This document shows positions 23,823-36,099 of a stretch of DNA of 64,000 nucleotides, piece after piece. The stretch is taken from the NCBI GenBank assembly GCA_013180625.2, contig SNVD02013903.1, positions 1-64,000 on the forward strand, read 5' to 3'. Position 1 is the stretch's first letter. Every line of letters begins with the position of its first letter. The DNA is from Boswellia sacra. Its lineage: Eukaryota > Streptophyta > Magnoliopsida > Sapindales > Burseraceae. A model generated the notes under the pieces. The model was not told the DNA's origin. It was given only the letters and a program-made list of their open reading frames with translations, and did not search any database. The translations under genes were made by a program, and so were the position numbers.

Positions 23823-25653
23823 TGTTAGCCCTAAGGCTACATGATAATTTTGATGATAACAATACACATTGATTCATAAGGTGTTACTAATATGTTTACT
23901 TATGTGCAAGAATAAGATTCAATGAAATATTTGTAAAATCAAGAAAACGCTTATTAAAATGAAGTGTTGAAGCTAAGGAGAAGACTACATGTTAAAGGCA
24001 CCAAAGTTTAAGAACAAGGTTTGATTCAATGAATGTGACACATAAGCAATGTTCAATCAATTGGTCATATATTTCTCTACAAATATCCAAATAATGTGAT
24101 TCTTGAGCCTTTGGAAAGATTACTCAATTTATAACATTTCATCTGTTTTAAAGAAATTCAAATTTCAAGTGCAAGGCTGTCCAAATCATTATGAAAATTG
24201 AAAGATAAATGGAAGCAGCTGACATGAGTACCAAATACTCTTTTGGACATATCTTGAGATACAAATATCCAAATCACTTGATTCTTATGGCATTGGAAAG
24301 GTGACTTAATGAGTCACATTTCATATGTTTTGAATAAATTTAAATTTCAAATGGAAGGCTGACATAATTGACATGCAAATTGGTGGACTGACACAAGAAA
24401 GAAAAATCAACTCACATGAGCACCGAATGGTGTTTTGGCCATATCTTGAGATAGAGATATCCAAATTCTTTGATTCTTAATGTTTTGGAAATCTTATTCA
24501 AATATGAATATATTTTATGTTTTGAAGAAATTCAAATTTCCAACAGAATGCTGACAGAATTATCATTAAATTCGATGGACTGACACAAGAAAGAAAAATC
24601 AAGTCACATGAGCACCGAATGGTATTTTGGCCATATATTGAGCTACAGATATCCAAATGACTTGATTCTTGATGCGTTGGAAAGATTATTAAAATGTACA
24701 AATCTTTTATGTTTTGCATATTTTCAAATTTCAAACAGAACATTGAAAAAAATGGCAGACAAGATTACGGTTTTTATGGTGGGCAGAAAATTTGGAGTTG
24801 GTGTCTTCACTTGATTAAGTTCATCTCATTTGCCTATAAAGGAGCCATTCTCCCATGCATTCAACAAGTGCAAGAGAAGCATTTTATCAAGCAAAAAAGC
24901 CAAGAGAAATATCAAGTTTATAGAGCTTTTATATTCTTTATCTACTCTTTGAAGAGAGTTTTACTTTTGTTGTAAAAACTTTTCTTTGTTCTTATATTGT
25001 GTGAGAGTGAGATCTTCTTGTAAAGGATAAAAGATATCCTTGAGAGAACTCTTTCCTTGGTGAGGTTGTTCATCAAGAGAACTCTTGGTGTGGTGTTATC
25101 AAGAGTTGAAGGAAGTTGCCTTGGTGAGGTTGTTCATCAAGAAGAACTCTTGGTGTGGTGTTATCAAGAGTTGAAGGAAGTTGCCTTGGTGAGGTTGTTC
25201 ATCAAGAAGAACCCTTGGTGTGGTGTTATCAAGAGTTGAAGAAAGTTGCCTTGGTGAGGTTGTTCATCAAGAAGAACTCTTGGTGTGGTGTTATCAAGGG
25301 TTGAACGAAAAAGTCTTGGTGAGGTTGTTCATCAAGCAAGTTGTAAAGATTTCTACAACTTAGTGGAAAGCTTAGCTCGTGAAGCTAGGAGCCCGTGGAC
25401 GTAGGCAAGGTTTGCCGAACCACGTAAATTGAGTTTGCACTCTCTCTATCCCTTTTCTCTTTATATTTACTTGTACTTGTGATTGTTTTTTATTTCTATT
25501 CTCTTGATTGCATTCTATTTTCATATTCTTCACCTTTATTCTCAAAGAAAGAGTTAAATAATTTTGATCTTTCAAGAAAAATTTTCTAAATCAGTTTTTA
25601 TAAATAAAAACCCAATTCACCCCCCTTCTTGGGTTACCATACCTGGGTCAACA
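23823..25653 (+). repeat. 3' LTR (1831 bp)
   Basis: It starts TGTTAGCCCTAAGGCTACATG and ends CCTGGGTCAACA. Its TATA box CCTATAAAGG lies at 24833-24842, one A shorter than in the 5' copy. It retains the 45 bp lost from the 5' LTR. Confidence 0.92.
25056..25345 (+). repeat. 65-bp tandem array in the 3' LTR
   Basis: Same unit as in the 5' LTR; the CCTTGGTGAGG core recurs at exactly 65-bp spacing (25119 and 25184). About five units are seen, one of them with an internal deletion (CATCAAGAGAACTC), so array length differs between the two LTRs. Confidence 0.85.
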
Positions 25654-26021
25654 CCAACAAGCCATGCATAATATGAAACAATTTATTTATTACATTAACG
25701 AAACATCCATGCATATGATAGAAAACTTTTATTTTTTATTTACTTAATTTTAAGATTAAACATATTTTATTATATTAAAATTCCTCAAATTATAACAGGC
25801 TGGTTCACTTTTAATTTTTTAAGATATTATATTTTAATTTTATTATATTTCATTGGATTGGATCGGTTTATATCAAATTTCTGTAATAGGATCCATCATC
25901 CAATCCAATTTATTCAGTTTTTAAAAATTCTAATTTAATCTAATCTGCCAAATAACTAATGGATTGATTTGAATTAGATTGATTGGTTTGGGCACATTGG
26001 TTTAGACTTTGAGCACCCCTA

Positions 26022-27396
26022 GTTATCACTATAAATTTTGTGATTTTTTTTTTTAAATTATTATCGCCTTGACATTAATTTTTTTATAAACCCAAACAAT
26101 AGAATTTATACTATTTTTTTTCAGATATAAAGTAAAATACTGTTAATAAAGTTTAATAAATAAAAAATTAAAATCAAATGAAGTAAAATGAGGTGAGGCA
26201 GAAATCCTCAACAATAAATTGGCTTCCCTTCCCCACCCCAGCTCTTAATAGTCCCTCATTGTTTGGCCCAGCAGATGTTAGTCCATCCTGCATAGCACAT
26301 CAGAAGAGTGAAAACGTTACTTGCTTCCATTTCATAGAATTTGGTGCATATAAAATTGTAGTCAATACTATATAAATGTTAGTTTTGGCATAATAATGTC
26401 ACTTAGTCCAAAACTAACGTGTAAATATTTATGTAGCTTTGACTTTATGTAGCTTTGACTATCAAGTGTGTGTGATCGATAAAAATGAAGAAACCTTATA
26501 GTAGGGGGTGGAAGAGTGGAGAAGCGTGCTAAAATGAAGTCTATCAACCACATACCAACAATTGATGTCAACAATGAAGGCATGAGATGTAATGTTGTCA
26601 TGTTTGAGGTAAACATTATAGGGATTGGGTGAAAACATGTTCTTTGTTATAACGTGATGTTTGGTAATTAGATTTATGTACTGTAGGATGTCCATTGATT
26701 ATATTGTGTAAATACTAGATCTTTAATTATAATCATGAAGGTGTTCGCAATTATAAATAAAAGTGGACAATTTATTTATGATAATTGTAGTGCAGGTCAT
26801 AGCTAATTAGATTAATTAACCAATTGTGAGTAACTGATACTAATGTTAGTATTGAATGGATTATAAATAAGATTTAATTTTAGTGATTTTTTTAATTAAA
26901 TCTTATAGGCGCTAAATATATTCATGTTCTTAATCCTAAGTTTATTGTAAGATCATGTACTATGATGAAACATTTTTTTGAATTATTGCGAAGGGAGAAT
27001 TTATGCATTCAATAGCCTTAATTTTGAAATGTGAATCTTGATCCAGTGATTAATCAATATAACAATATGGAATTTTGTGGTTTATTTGGGAGTTCATATT
27101 ATCCCCTTAAGTTGTCTAAGTAATTGATCACTTAAATCTTTGACCAAAATATTCTTGTATGAGAATTAACATATTTGATTTTGTTAGGGTGATCAGTAAG
27201 GTAAATAGCGGGCTTAAGGTTAAAGATATAATTTTATTGGATAAACGCTCACACTAATTAAATTATGGAAATTATCAAAGGAACGTAATATATGATTAGC
27301 ATGGGTTACATTATTTATGTGTAAAATTAATTTGTAAATTTTATAAATTATTTATATTATATGGAGTTAAATTGCTAATTATAGTGGAATAATATG
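26022..27396. other. Intergenic, AT-rich
   Basis: No supported gene or repeat; the 60-80 residue frames show no family features. Confidence 0.5.
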
Positions 27397-27404
27397 GTAA
27401 TTAA

Positions 27405-28320
27405 TAGCGATGGCAATTGTACCCTCCCCGGCCCGGAAATGTCCGGGGAATTACCCGAAATTCCGGGGATTCAAGCCGGGGACGGGGATGAATTTTCCGG
27501 GGAAGGGCCGGGGCTGGATATCATGCTCCCCGGCCCGGCGCCGGCCCGAAATTAATTAAATAAATAAATATTTATAATTTATATTTAATTTATATATAAT
27601 TTAGGCCCACAACCACTAATATCACAACTATCAAGCCCAACAACTATAAACTATATCCAATCCAATTCACTAATTTCATAACTAATCTAATACCTAACAA
27701 ATGCAAACTAAGCCCAACCCAATTGAATTATTATCTACTAAAAATTTGGAGAGCGCGAATCAAATGGCTTGAACCTGGGTGCTTGAGGAAGGCAGCACGC
27801 CAACACATCATCAGGCTGAGCCTAACATTTGAAAAATAAGCCCAACCTAATTTATTTATCAATTACTGTCTAATTCATTATTTTAAAAAACATGAAACCA
27901 AGCAAGTGCTTGAGGAAGGCAGCACGCCAACACACCATCAGGCTAAGCCTAACATTTGAAAAATAAGCCCAACCTAATTTATTTATCAATTACTGTCTAA
28001 TTCATTATTTTAAAAAACATGAAACCAAGCAAATGCAGTCAAAGGGGTTTGAACCCAAGTGCTCAAAGGAGACAACTTACAGACATACCACTAGGCTACA
28101 CATGAATATTATTCAAGACTTGGAAATCAACATAAAATACTCTAATTACACACAGAAAATAAAAAAAAAAAAAAAGAAAACCGGGTACATATCCGGGGAA
28201 TTCAATTCCCCTTCCCCGGCCCCGGAATTTCCTGGAAATTTTCCGGGGACGGGGATAAATATTCCTCCCGGGGCCGGGGATTGAGGTCCCCGGCCCGGCC
28301 TCGGGTTTTTGCCACTCCTA
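27405..28320. mobile_element. Non-autonomous hAT element with perfect 8-bp duplication
   Basis: Ends TAGCGATGGCAA and TTGCCACTCCTA form an imperfect terminal inverted repeat. GTAATTAA flanks both sides (27397-27404 and 28321-28328), as the hAT superfamily makes. Both subterminal zones (27425-27550 and 28180-28305) are filled with CCGGGG/CCCCGG words in an otherwise AT-rich area, probably transposase sites. There is no transposase frame in 916 bp. Confidence 0.88.
27781..28035. repeat. 127-bp tandem duplication inside the hAT element
   Basis: GCTTGAGGAAGGCAGCACGC recurs at 27781 and 27908, with near-identical sequence between and after. A third, diverged start follows near 28028. The unit borders contain GGTTTGAACCC (28047) and a related TTGAACCTGGG (27768), which resemble a pol III B box. 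Confidence 0.8.
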
Positions 28321-28392
28321 GTAATTAATATTTAATGCATTAAATTAAAGTGGTAATTTTAGATTGAATTAAATATTGGGAGCCAAATAATA

Positions 28393-28764
28393 TAAGCTCA
28401 TTTGTTTCAGATTTTTGAAGTAGAGCTTATTGAAGCAGATCTTTTTAGAGTAGAGCTTCTTAAAGTGGAGCTTTTATTAAAAAGTTATTGATTGTTTGAT
28501 AAAAAATTTATAAGTATTTATTATAATTAAGTTACCATAACACAATTTTGTTCTAAGGAAAGAATAAAGTAAAATATTCAAAATTAAATAAAGATATCTT
28601 TAATATTTTAAAACTTTAAAAAAGTTAAAAAGTGATTTTTCCAAAAGCCTCAATTTTCAATTTCTTCCGGTAGATGTAAAACAACTTTTTTAATCATCCA
28701 CAATTCTTCTCAGATGAAAAAAAAATTTTAAATCAACAGAGAAGTCCAAACAAATGCACCCTTA
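28393..28764. repeat. MITE-like repeat
   Basis: The left end TAAGCTCATTTGTTTCAGA and the reversed right end TAAGGGTGCATTTGTTTGGA form an imperfect inverted repeat about 20 bp long. There is no coding sequence. A clear target duplication is lacking, so the superfamily is unresolved (hAT or PIF/Harbinger). Confidence 0.4.
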
Positions 28765-30467
28765 TTATGTTATAATACTTTGTATTAGAAGAAGAATGGA
28801 CTCTGTTTAGAATCAGACCGAACACAATTGGATGGACTAGATGTAGGCCCATTACCATCTTGTAGCCCAATAATGAGACATTTTATTTATAATAATAAAT
28901 TAGATAAATATCATATTTAGAATTTAAAATAATTTAATTTTAAATTTTGATATTATTTTGAATTGTTTTAGATAAGATAAATTTTCAATTTTAATTAAAA
29001 AAATTTGAGTTTGTGAAGTTGTTTGAACATGGTCCACAAATTGTGGGAGTGAGGAGTACAACCTCACCCCACTTCTAGTTTATTTTAATTTTAAACTATT
29101 TTAAAATTATCTCTTATCTAATTTCGCTTAAAAGGTTACGTGAGATGGTATTGTCACTTTACTGTTTGGGATAAAGTGCGAAAGTGTGGAAGAAAAAAAA
29201 AAATACAGAGTTGTTGATTTGTTCTTCTTTTAACTCCAACAAAACAAGAGTGCCCACACACTCATCATTAATAACCAATATTGTAGAAGACCTTACGGTC
29301 ACTCTTTTGCAGGCAAATAATGAAATTACGATACCTAGGTTCAAGGAACTATTCTTCAAGGAAGAGATTTTGCTATCTATTGGTAAATCCAAAGAAAGAT
29401 TGATCTTTTTCGAAAACACTTAAAAAGTTTGTGGGTCAATTTAGCTGTTAATCAATTTTAGTGTTTGATAAATATTTTTAAATTCTATTTCTCCCTGAAT
29501 AATTGTGTGTATTATTTTCCAATAACGAGAAGGGATTTAGCTTTCAGAATCTAATTTTTAGAAAATCAACTTTTGAAAGTTTGAAACCTTAAGGGATTAA
29601 AAAGAAAAAGAAAACTCCCAGAGTTAATATTTCAATATCTCTTCTTCCCATGTCTGAATGTTGGGCTCGGCTTCACTTGTTTGAAGTCATTTTTTATCAT
29701 GGGCTTGGATTTCTTCAAGAGAGTGCTATATAGCCACAATTGGTTTCCTCATCATCCCCCACTTTGATTTGCATTTGCAAATGTGCCAAGATTACCATTT
29801 ATAGTTTCCGTTTTTATGTCTTTTTTTAAAGATAAAATCTGATATTAAAGAAACAAAATTTGAAAAAGAGAGGATCTAAAAGCTTGAATTAACTTTAAGA
29901 AAAATATTAAAAAAATAAAAGAAAAACTAGAGAAATTGCTCAAAATGACTCAAATTGAATTGGCTATCGGGCATATTTTATTGGTCTTGTGTTTCAAAAA
30001 GCAACGGGGACACCCTTGTCTTGCATGCTCACTTTAAGTCTGTAAATGAGAAGTAAATTAGTTCCTTAATTTGTTGCTCTTGCGTTCTCTATGTCGAGAT
30101 TTATAGTCAATTCAAGCGGTAATGAACACTAACATGGAATTTTGAGTTGTGGATAATGTTTTATCATTTGAAAAATATTGGAAAAATGTCCGGAAAATAG
30201 ATAAAAACTTTTCGACTCTATATAGAATTCATTTTTAAATGAAAAAAAAAAATCATACATTAAGGCTCAGACATGGTTTGATTTACAAGTTTACCCCTAC
30301 ATAGAGGGTGTTTATGTATAGTCCAATGATCTTAAAAAATTAAAAAAATAGGGTTGAAGAGATGGTCAATGGTAGCAACACGCTTTCTCTAATTTATGAG
30401 TTTGGGGTTACTCAAGCGTTATTAAATTTATCACTAAACCCCGTGAAAATGATGACATCTAATAATG
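28765..30467. other. Intergenic, AT-rich
   Basis: The frame 29184-29423 (79 codons) is the only one of note; it resembles nothing I recognise. No repeats were identified. Confidence 0.45.
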
Positions 30468-31180
30468 TAAGGGACCATTGTTTTTCATTTGAAGTCTGAA
30501 TTTTACTGAATCTCAGACTTCAGACTTTTTGACATTGATTATTTATAAGATTGAATACTTTCTCTCAGATAAAAAAATCTAAATAGAAAAAGCTATATTT
30601 TCTAACTTTTACTGAATGGAAAAATATCTGAATAGATTACCTATTTTTTAGTTCTAGAATACCTTTGAAAATTTTATTTAATTTCTATTTTGTTAGATTG
30701 TTAAATGATCTTTTCCTATCTTTGAACCCTTGAGCAATTGCAACATATACCAACGGCAATCAAATTAATTTTTTTTTTAATATTCTATTGTTAAATAACT
30801 AATTGAATACTCATTTATTATTTTTTAATTACATAGCAACTAAACAAATTCATATTATATGTGAGACACATTAATTAACAATTTAATTTTCTTGGCACTA
30901 TAGTATTTTTACTTCTGATTTTATTGTATTGATTATTTACAAATGTTTATGTAACATATAAAATTTGCAATACATATAATACTAAATAAGAGCATGTATG
31001 TTAAATTAATAGTTTTCAAATGTTTTTAGTTATTAAAAATAATCAACTTAAGACTTATTATTAGATCTAAAAAATAAAAACAATCATATCATTTAGATAT
31101 TTGTATTCAGATCTATTCAGATTTAAGTGAAATTTAGATTAATTCAGATTTTAGACAAAAAAAAAAAAATCACCCCCTAA
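30468..31180. repeat. hAT/MITE-like repeat with GTCTGAA subterminal motifs
   Basis: The left end TAAGGGACCATTGTTTTTC leads into AAGTCTGAA; the right end, reversed, reads TTAGGGGGTGATTTTT and leads into GTCTAAAATCTGAA. CTGAA/TTCAG words cluster near both ends. There is no coding sequence and no clear target duplication. Confidence 0.45.
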
Positions 31181-31639
31181 GTTTTTTTTCTTTCTCTCTC
31201 TCAACTTTTCTTTTGTAATTGCTTTCATATATTAAGACTGTCTAATTTCAAACAACTATCAAGCTTGTTCTACCGTTGTTGATCATTCAATATGATGATA
31301 CTGGAAAAGATTAGCGAGCTTTTCCAATGTCCTCCAGTTGCCTATTTATGTCATTTATGGGCTAAAAGCTTCAAGGCTTCATTTAAGTTGATTTTGTCGC
31401 CACCACCACCAACCAGCTACAAGCAGTGATCTATTTCTCATGTCAATTATAGGTGTATAGTTTAAAATATCATAAAATGATGAAAAGTTAAGTTTCTATT
31501 GGCGTTAATGGTTTTAAGTAGCGAGTTTAGTTGTTATTTGATAGATGAAAAAAATTGCAAAAGAAAATTAAAATTTAAAGAGGGAAGGAGAAAGAAAATG
31601 TTTATTTATTTTTACATTTTTATCCTTGTTACAAGGTTT
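31181..31639. other. Intergenic
   Basis: Nothing recognisable apart from a short pyrimidine run at 31184-31205. Confidence 0.45.
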
Positions 31640-31644
31640 ACTAA

Positions 31645-31834
31645 TGTTGAGAGAGAGGGAGAAACGAATTTAGGAGAAATATTTGATGTATTTTTCATTG
31701 TAATGAGGTGTACATATATATAGTACAATAAGGAATCTAAAATAGGAAAGAGAATCAAATATGTATCTAGGAAAGAGAATCAAATATGTATTTAATGAGA
31801 ACACAATCCTAAATTTTTATATAGAGATTTAACA
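31645..31834 (-). repeat. 3' LTR of the Ale-like element
   Basis: The minus strand reads TGTTAAATCTC...CTCTCAACA, 190 bp. It contains two copies of an AGGAAAGAGAATCAAATATG unit and an alternating TA run. Confidence 0.92.
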
Positions 31835-31846
31835 CTCCCCCTCAAG
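31835..31846 (-). other. Polypurine tract
   Basis: The minus strand reads CTTGAGGGGGAG immediately before the 3' LTR. Confidence 0.88.
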
Positions 31847-32629
31847 TTGGAGTATAGATATTCTCTATGCCCAACGCGGAACACAGATGAAGAAAAACTC
31901 TTTTATGAACTGCCTTGGTAAAAAGATCTCCAATTTGGTCTTCAAACTTAAAATAAGGAGTGATAATCTCTCCACTCATTACAGTCTCACGAACAAAGTG
32001 ACAATCTACTTTAATGTGTTTAGTTCTTTTGTGAAAAACTGGATTGCTAGCAATATATGTTGCAGCCATATTATCACAAGACATTTTTATGGCTTTTTGA
32101 AATCAATTCTAATCTCAGTTAAAAAATTCTTGACCCACATAATCTCACATTTTGTATGAGCTATAGCATGATACTCTGCCTCTACACTGGATCTTGCAAC
32201 TACATTTTGCTTCTTGCTTCTCCAAGTCACTAGATTACCTCCCAGGAAAGTACAATATCCACTCGTGGACTTTCTATCTGTTTTGAAACCAGCCCAATCA
32301 GCATCAGAATAGCCAACAATGTCCAACTCTTTACCTTTCTTATAAAGAATTCATTTACCAATGGACTGTTTTAGATATCGTAGAATTCTACATACAACCT
32401 CCCACTGGATCTTCTTCAGATTTTGTATATACTGACTAACTACTCCCACTGTAAAAGTAATATCAGGTCTAGTGATAGTAAGATAAATCAACTTTCCCAC
32501 AAGACTTCTATATCTTTTCTTATCTTCAAAATCTAGACTGCTGTCACCATCCAATATTACATTAGGATCCATAGGAGTCTCTACTGGCTTAGACCCTAAC
32601 ATACCTGTCTCATCAAGTAAGTCTTGCAC
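31842..32629 (-). pseudogene. RNase H domain of the Ale-like element, frameshifted
   Basis: Frames 32629-32351, 32326-32087 and 32084-31842 together cover the RT end and RNase H. They show ETPMDPNVILDGD with YRSLVGKLIYLTITRPDI, then VGYSDADWAG with KSTSGYC and SSVEAEYHAIA, then CDNMAATYIASN and RTKHIKVDCHFVRE. SDADWAG, E-A-E-Y and the CDN motif carry the catalytic acidic residues, all present. A stop after SIGK and a frame break after FKKP separate the pieces. RNase H removes the RNA template during reverse transcription. Confidence 0.88.
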
Positions 32630-34089
32630 ATACTTTCTCTAAGATAAAATGATACATTCTCTACTCCTTAAAACTTCAATACCAAGAAAGTGTCTAAGTT
32701 ACCCCGAGTCTTTTGTTTGAAAATGTGTCTTTAATTGTCTTTTCACTTCTTCTATGCCATTAGAATCACTCCCAATCACAATGATATCATCCACATAAAC
32801 CACAAGTATAACAATACCTGATCTTGTACGTTTAACAAACACTGAGTGATTAGATTGACAATGGGAGAAGTTGATCGAAGCCAAAACTCCACTCAATTTT
32901 CAAACCAGGCCCTAGGTGATTGCTTCAAACTATAAATAGTCTTCTTTAACTTACAAACAGAGTTGGTTAACTCCCCCTTAGCAACAAACCCAGGTTGTTG
33001 CTCCATATAAACCTTATCGTGTAAATCACCATGCAAGAAAGCATTTTTGACATCTAGCTGGAAGAGGGGCCAACCAAAGAACACGGCTAGGAAAATGAGA
33101 ATGTGGACTAAATTGAGCCTGGCAATAGGAGAAAAAGTCTCAACATAGTCAACACCATAAGTCTGAGTATATCCTTTAGCAACAAGACATGCTTTTAAGT
33201 ATTCAATAGTACCATCAGGATGATATTTGATAACAAAGACCCAACGACAACCAACCACTTCTTTATCTTCTGGTAATTTTTGTAACTCCAATGTACCATG
33301 ATCGCAGAGAGCTGACAGCTCATCTTCCATAGCTTTCCTCCAGCCAGGATGAGCCAAAGCTTCTTGGTAATTTATAGGAATAGAAACCACAGACAAATAC
33401 AAAGCAAAAGAGCGAACAGATAATGATAAGGCATCAAAGAAGACAAAATGAGAGATAAGATGCCTCTGAGAATTTCTAGTACCTTTGCGAAGAGCAATAG
33501 GAAGATCAAGATTAGAATATTCATTTGTAGGAGGACTCGGATCTTGAGTAGAGGTAGACTCTTGAATAAGGGGCAAATCAGTGAGCGGTAAATCATCTTG
33601 TTTAGCAATGGATTGATGTGGTTTTCCTCGAGAATAAACTATGAGTGGTGCAGTAGATGGACGCGGTAGAACTGACACTGGTATTGGAGGATTAACTAGA
33701 CCAGTATCAAGTCTAGAACCACTATATGAAAAATATGGTGTGGACTCAAAAATGGTGACATCTGCACTTACAAAAATTTTTTCTGAGTAAGGATCAAGAC
33801 ATTTGTAACCTTTTTGAGCTCGAGAATATCCAAGAAAAATACATTTGGTGGACCGAGGGGACAGTTTATCAAAAACCCTATGAAGATGGACAAAACAAAC
33901 ACAACCAAAAATATCAGAAGAAAGAGGAAAAATAGGTTGATTAGGGAAAAAGATGGAGTACGGAGACTGAAATTGAAGAACAGAAGAAGAAATCTGATTA
34001 ATGAGATAACATACGGTAAGTAATGCTTCCCCCCAATATTTTGATGGGACTTTCTTATGAAACAATAGAGTTCGAGCCACATCTAACAA
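32630..34089 (-). pseudogene. Integrase C-terminal part and reverse transcriptase, broken
   Basis: The 398-codon frame 34089-32893 starts inside integrase (LDVARTLLFHKKVPSKYWGE), crosses the connection region, and enters RT (GCRWVFVIKYHPDGTIE, FQLDVKNAFLHGDLHDKVYM with the first catalytic Asp, IYSLKQSPRAWF). It shifts frame at about 32893. Frame 32896-32699 then carries the catalytic box VVYVDDIIVIGSD, intact. A further stop at about 32699 precedes HFLG. RT copies element RNA to DNA; the breaks prevent a full protein. Confidence 0.9.
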
Positions 34090-34960
34090 ATGTCTATTTT
34101 TTCGCTCAGTAACCCCATTTTGCTGAGGGGTGTAAGCACATAATGTTTGATGTAAGATTCTATGAGTGAGACAAAAAGTAGATCATGAGGAAAATGTATA
34201 TTCTGTCAGAACATAAAACTTTAATAGAAATACCAAACTGAGTCTTTATTTCATTGTAAAACATTTGCAACGTATTAGGGACCTCAGATCGATCTTTTAA
34301 CAGATACAACCAAGTAACTCTAGAATGATCATCCACAAAGTATACAAAATATTTAAACCCATGACTGTTGGTTACCCGACAAAGGCCCCATACATCTGAG
34401 TGAACCAAATCAAATGGTTGGTCACTAATTTTATTGACTCGACTACGAAACAAAATACGAGAATATTTACCTAACTGATAAGACTCATATTCAATTTGAG
34501 TTGGACTAGAAAAATGCATATGTTGAAGCAATTTATTGGAAGGATGACCTAAATGATAATGCCATTGTTCTGGAGAGACAGAAGAAGTGAGAGCTGTATG
34601 AGAGGACGAAAGTACTTCATAGAAGTGATAGACGCCATTCTTTTCATATCCGCCATCAATCATCTTCCTCGTACCAAGATCATGAAAAATACAATAGGAT
34701 GGAGAAAAGGTGACTGAGCAATTTAAATTCTTAGTTAACTAACTAACGGATAAAAGATTAACAAGAATTTTAGGAACATATAACACCGAAGACAAATGCA
34801 AACTAGATGTACAAATGGTTCCAGACCCTTGTACTTGGGTTTTAGAACTATCAGCAAGAACAACTGATGACTATTTGTTAAAAGGGATAAAGGAATTAAA
34901 AAAGGAATCATTACCAATCATGTGAGAATAAGCTCCAGAGTCTATAATCCAATGATGTGG
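34090..34960 (-). pseudogene. Protease and integrase N-terminal half, broken
   Basis: The protease site reads WIIDSGAYSHMIG near 34950. GAG-pre-integrase and integrase follow in frame 34663-34160: the finger HYHLGH is kept, but its C-x2-C partner is YESYQLGK, with both Cys changed to Tyr. The core shows LVHSDVWG (Asp) and LCSDRIY (Asp), then a frameshift. The glutamate region lies just before 34089 in another frame. Confidence 0.85.
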
Positions 34961-35025
34961 GTACGAAGAAGAAAATAAGGCAGTGGGCTTACTTGTTTGG
35001 ACTAAGGAAGCTGAAGGCTCACTGG

Positions 35026-35907
35026 CTAGTTGACTTTTAGATTTATGATCAGACTGCCGAAATGGTGGAGCATGAGAGTTAGAGGAATTACCAAAGGAAA
35101 GACGCTCAGAGCTTTGATTTGCCCATTCAGGTTTTCCAAATTTATACCAACACTTTTATGAAGGATGATTAAGCCGACCACAATGGGAACAAGGAACTCT
35201 TCCACCTTGTCCTCTAATACGCCCCTAATCCGACCAGAAAAAGATCCTCTGCCTCGACTACCAAACACAATTAAGGCAGAAGCTTCCTGATTATATTGAG
35301 AGGTGGGTAACCGTTGGAGTAGAGCATATGCCGTTTTAAGACTTGGGAGATCTTTCTCAGTCAAGTTACTATTCTTAGAACTTTCATAGACAGAATTTAA
35401 GCTAGACAGGAACTTGACAACAAATAATTCTTTGCGTTGTTTCCGTAATGTCTCAACATCAGTAGTAACAGGATGATAAGAGTTAAGCTCACCCATTAAT
35501 CCTTCGATTACTCCTAAATATTCACATAATGTTCTTTCACCTTGCTGACAAGAAAATAAAGTAGAGTAAACATAAAAAATGTGAGAGACATTTTGAGATC
35601 CGCAAAACATGTCTTGAAGTAAAGTCCACAACTCTTTGGTAGTATCAATCCACATCACAGTTGCTGCAAGTAATGGCTCCATACTCTTCCACAACCATGT
35701 AGTAATCAAATTGTCTTCCTAAATCCATTTAGCATACTCCTTTGAATCAGATGATGGAGAATCTTGTGTAAGATAATTATGTTTTCCTTGACCAATCAAA
35801 TATTTGGTTACTGCTTTCGCCCATAACTTGTAATTTGAGTCATTCAATTTTACAGCTGTGATGGAACCACCAACTCTAGGAGGATTAGAGGACGGTTGAG
35901 AAGCCAT
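35026..35907 (-). pseudogene. Gag of the Ale-like element, one stop and a frameshift
   Basis: The start is ATG 35907-35905 (MASQPSSNPPRVGG), followed by AVKLNDSNYKLWAKAVTKYL, the N-terminal copia Gag segment, and a stop near 35718. The UBN2-type body (LWTLLQDMFCGSQN, GELNSYHP, FLSSLNSVYE) fills 35709-35240. A zinc knuckle C-S-H-C-G-R-L-N-H...K-C lies near 35148-35190 in a shifted frame and itself contains a stop. Confidence 0.85.
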
Positions 35908-36099
35908 GAAAACCCAAACACAATTTATCTTCCAAACAGAGCCACCACTCAAAAAAAAATTTCAAGAAAAAATATGAAAATACCAAATAACACCACATGA
36001 TTGGCTATGAATACTCATACAGGGATGTCGTGGTCATTGAAAAAATAGTTGGGACATGAAACACTAATTTTTGCTCATATTCAGATGAGACAGTAGTTT

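Larger units (their letters stand above)
18843..25653 (+). mobile_element. Sirevirus-like Ty1/copia element, complete ends, RT deleted
   Basis: The element has TG...CA LTRs, a tRNA-iMet primer site, a polypurine tract and a perfect 5-bp duplication CCAAC (18838-18842 and 25654-25658). The order is LTR, gag with a long coiled coil and CCHC knuckle, protease, integrase, LTR. Reverse transcriptase and RNase H are absent, so it could move only with help, and its frames are broken as well. The long LTRs, coiled-coil Gag and protease motif fit the Sirevirus (Maximus/SIRE) lineage; that placement is inference. Confidence 0.85.
18157..26021. mobile_element. Non-autonomous hAT-like DNA transposon, split by later insertions
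   Basis: The left end reads (C)TAGGGGTATTTGTTAG and the right end, reversed, reads (C)TAGGGGTGCTCAAAG. Both are followed by many copies of a short AATCCAATC/GGATTGGAT motif (18190-18295 and 25855-25985), as expected of hAT subterminal transposase sites. Subtracting the SINE pair and the copia element leaves roughly 0.8 kb with no coding capacity. The flanking octamers TGATTAGT and TTATCACT agree at 5 of 8 positions, a weak target duplication. Confidence 0.55.

Noticed and set aside
22026..25653. Envelope-like gene in the Sirevirus-like element
   Set aside because: No frame remains between the connection region and the polypurine tract; that part has been deleted.
29184..29423. 79-residue frame in AT-rich intergenic DNA
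   Set aside because: No similarity or promoter context recognised; length is within chance.
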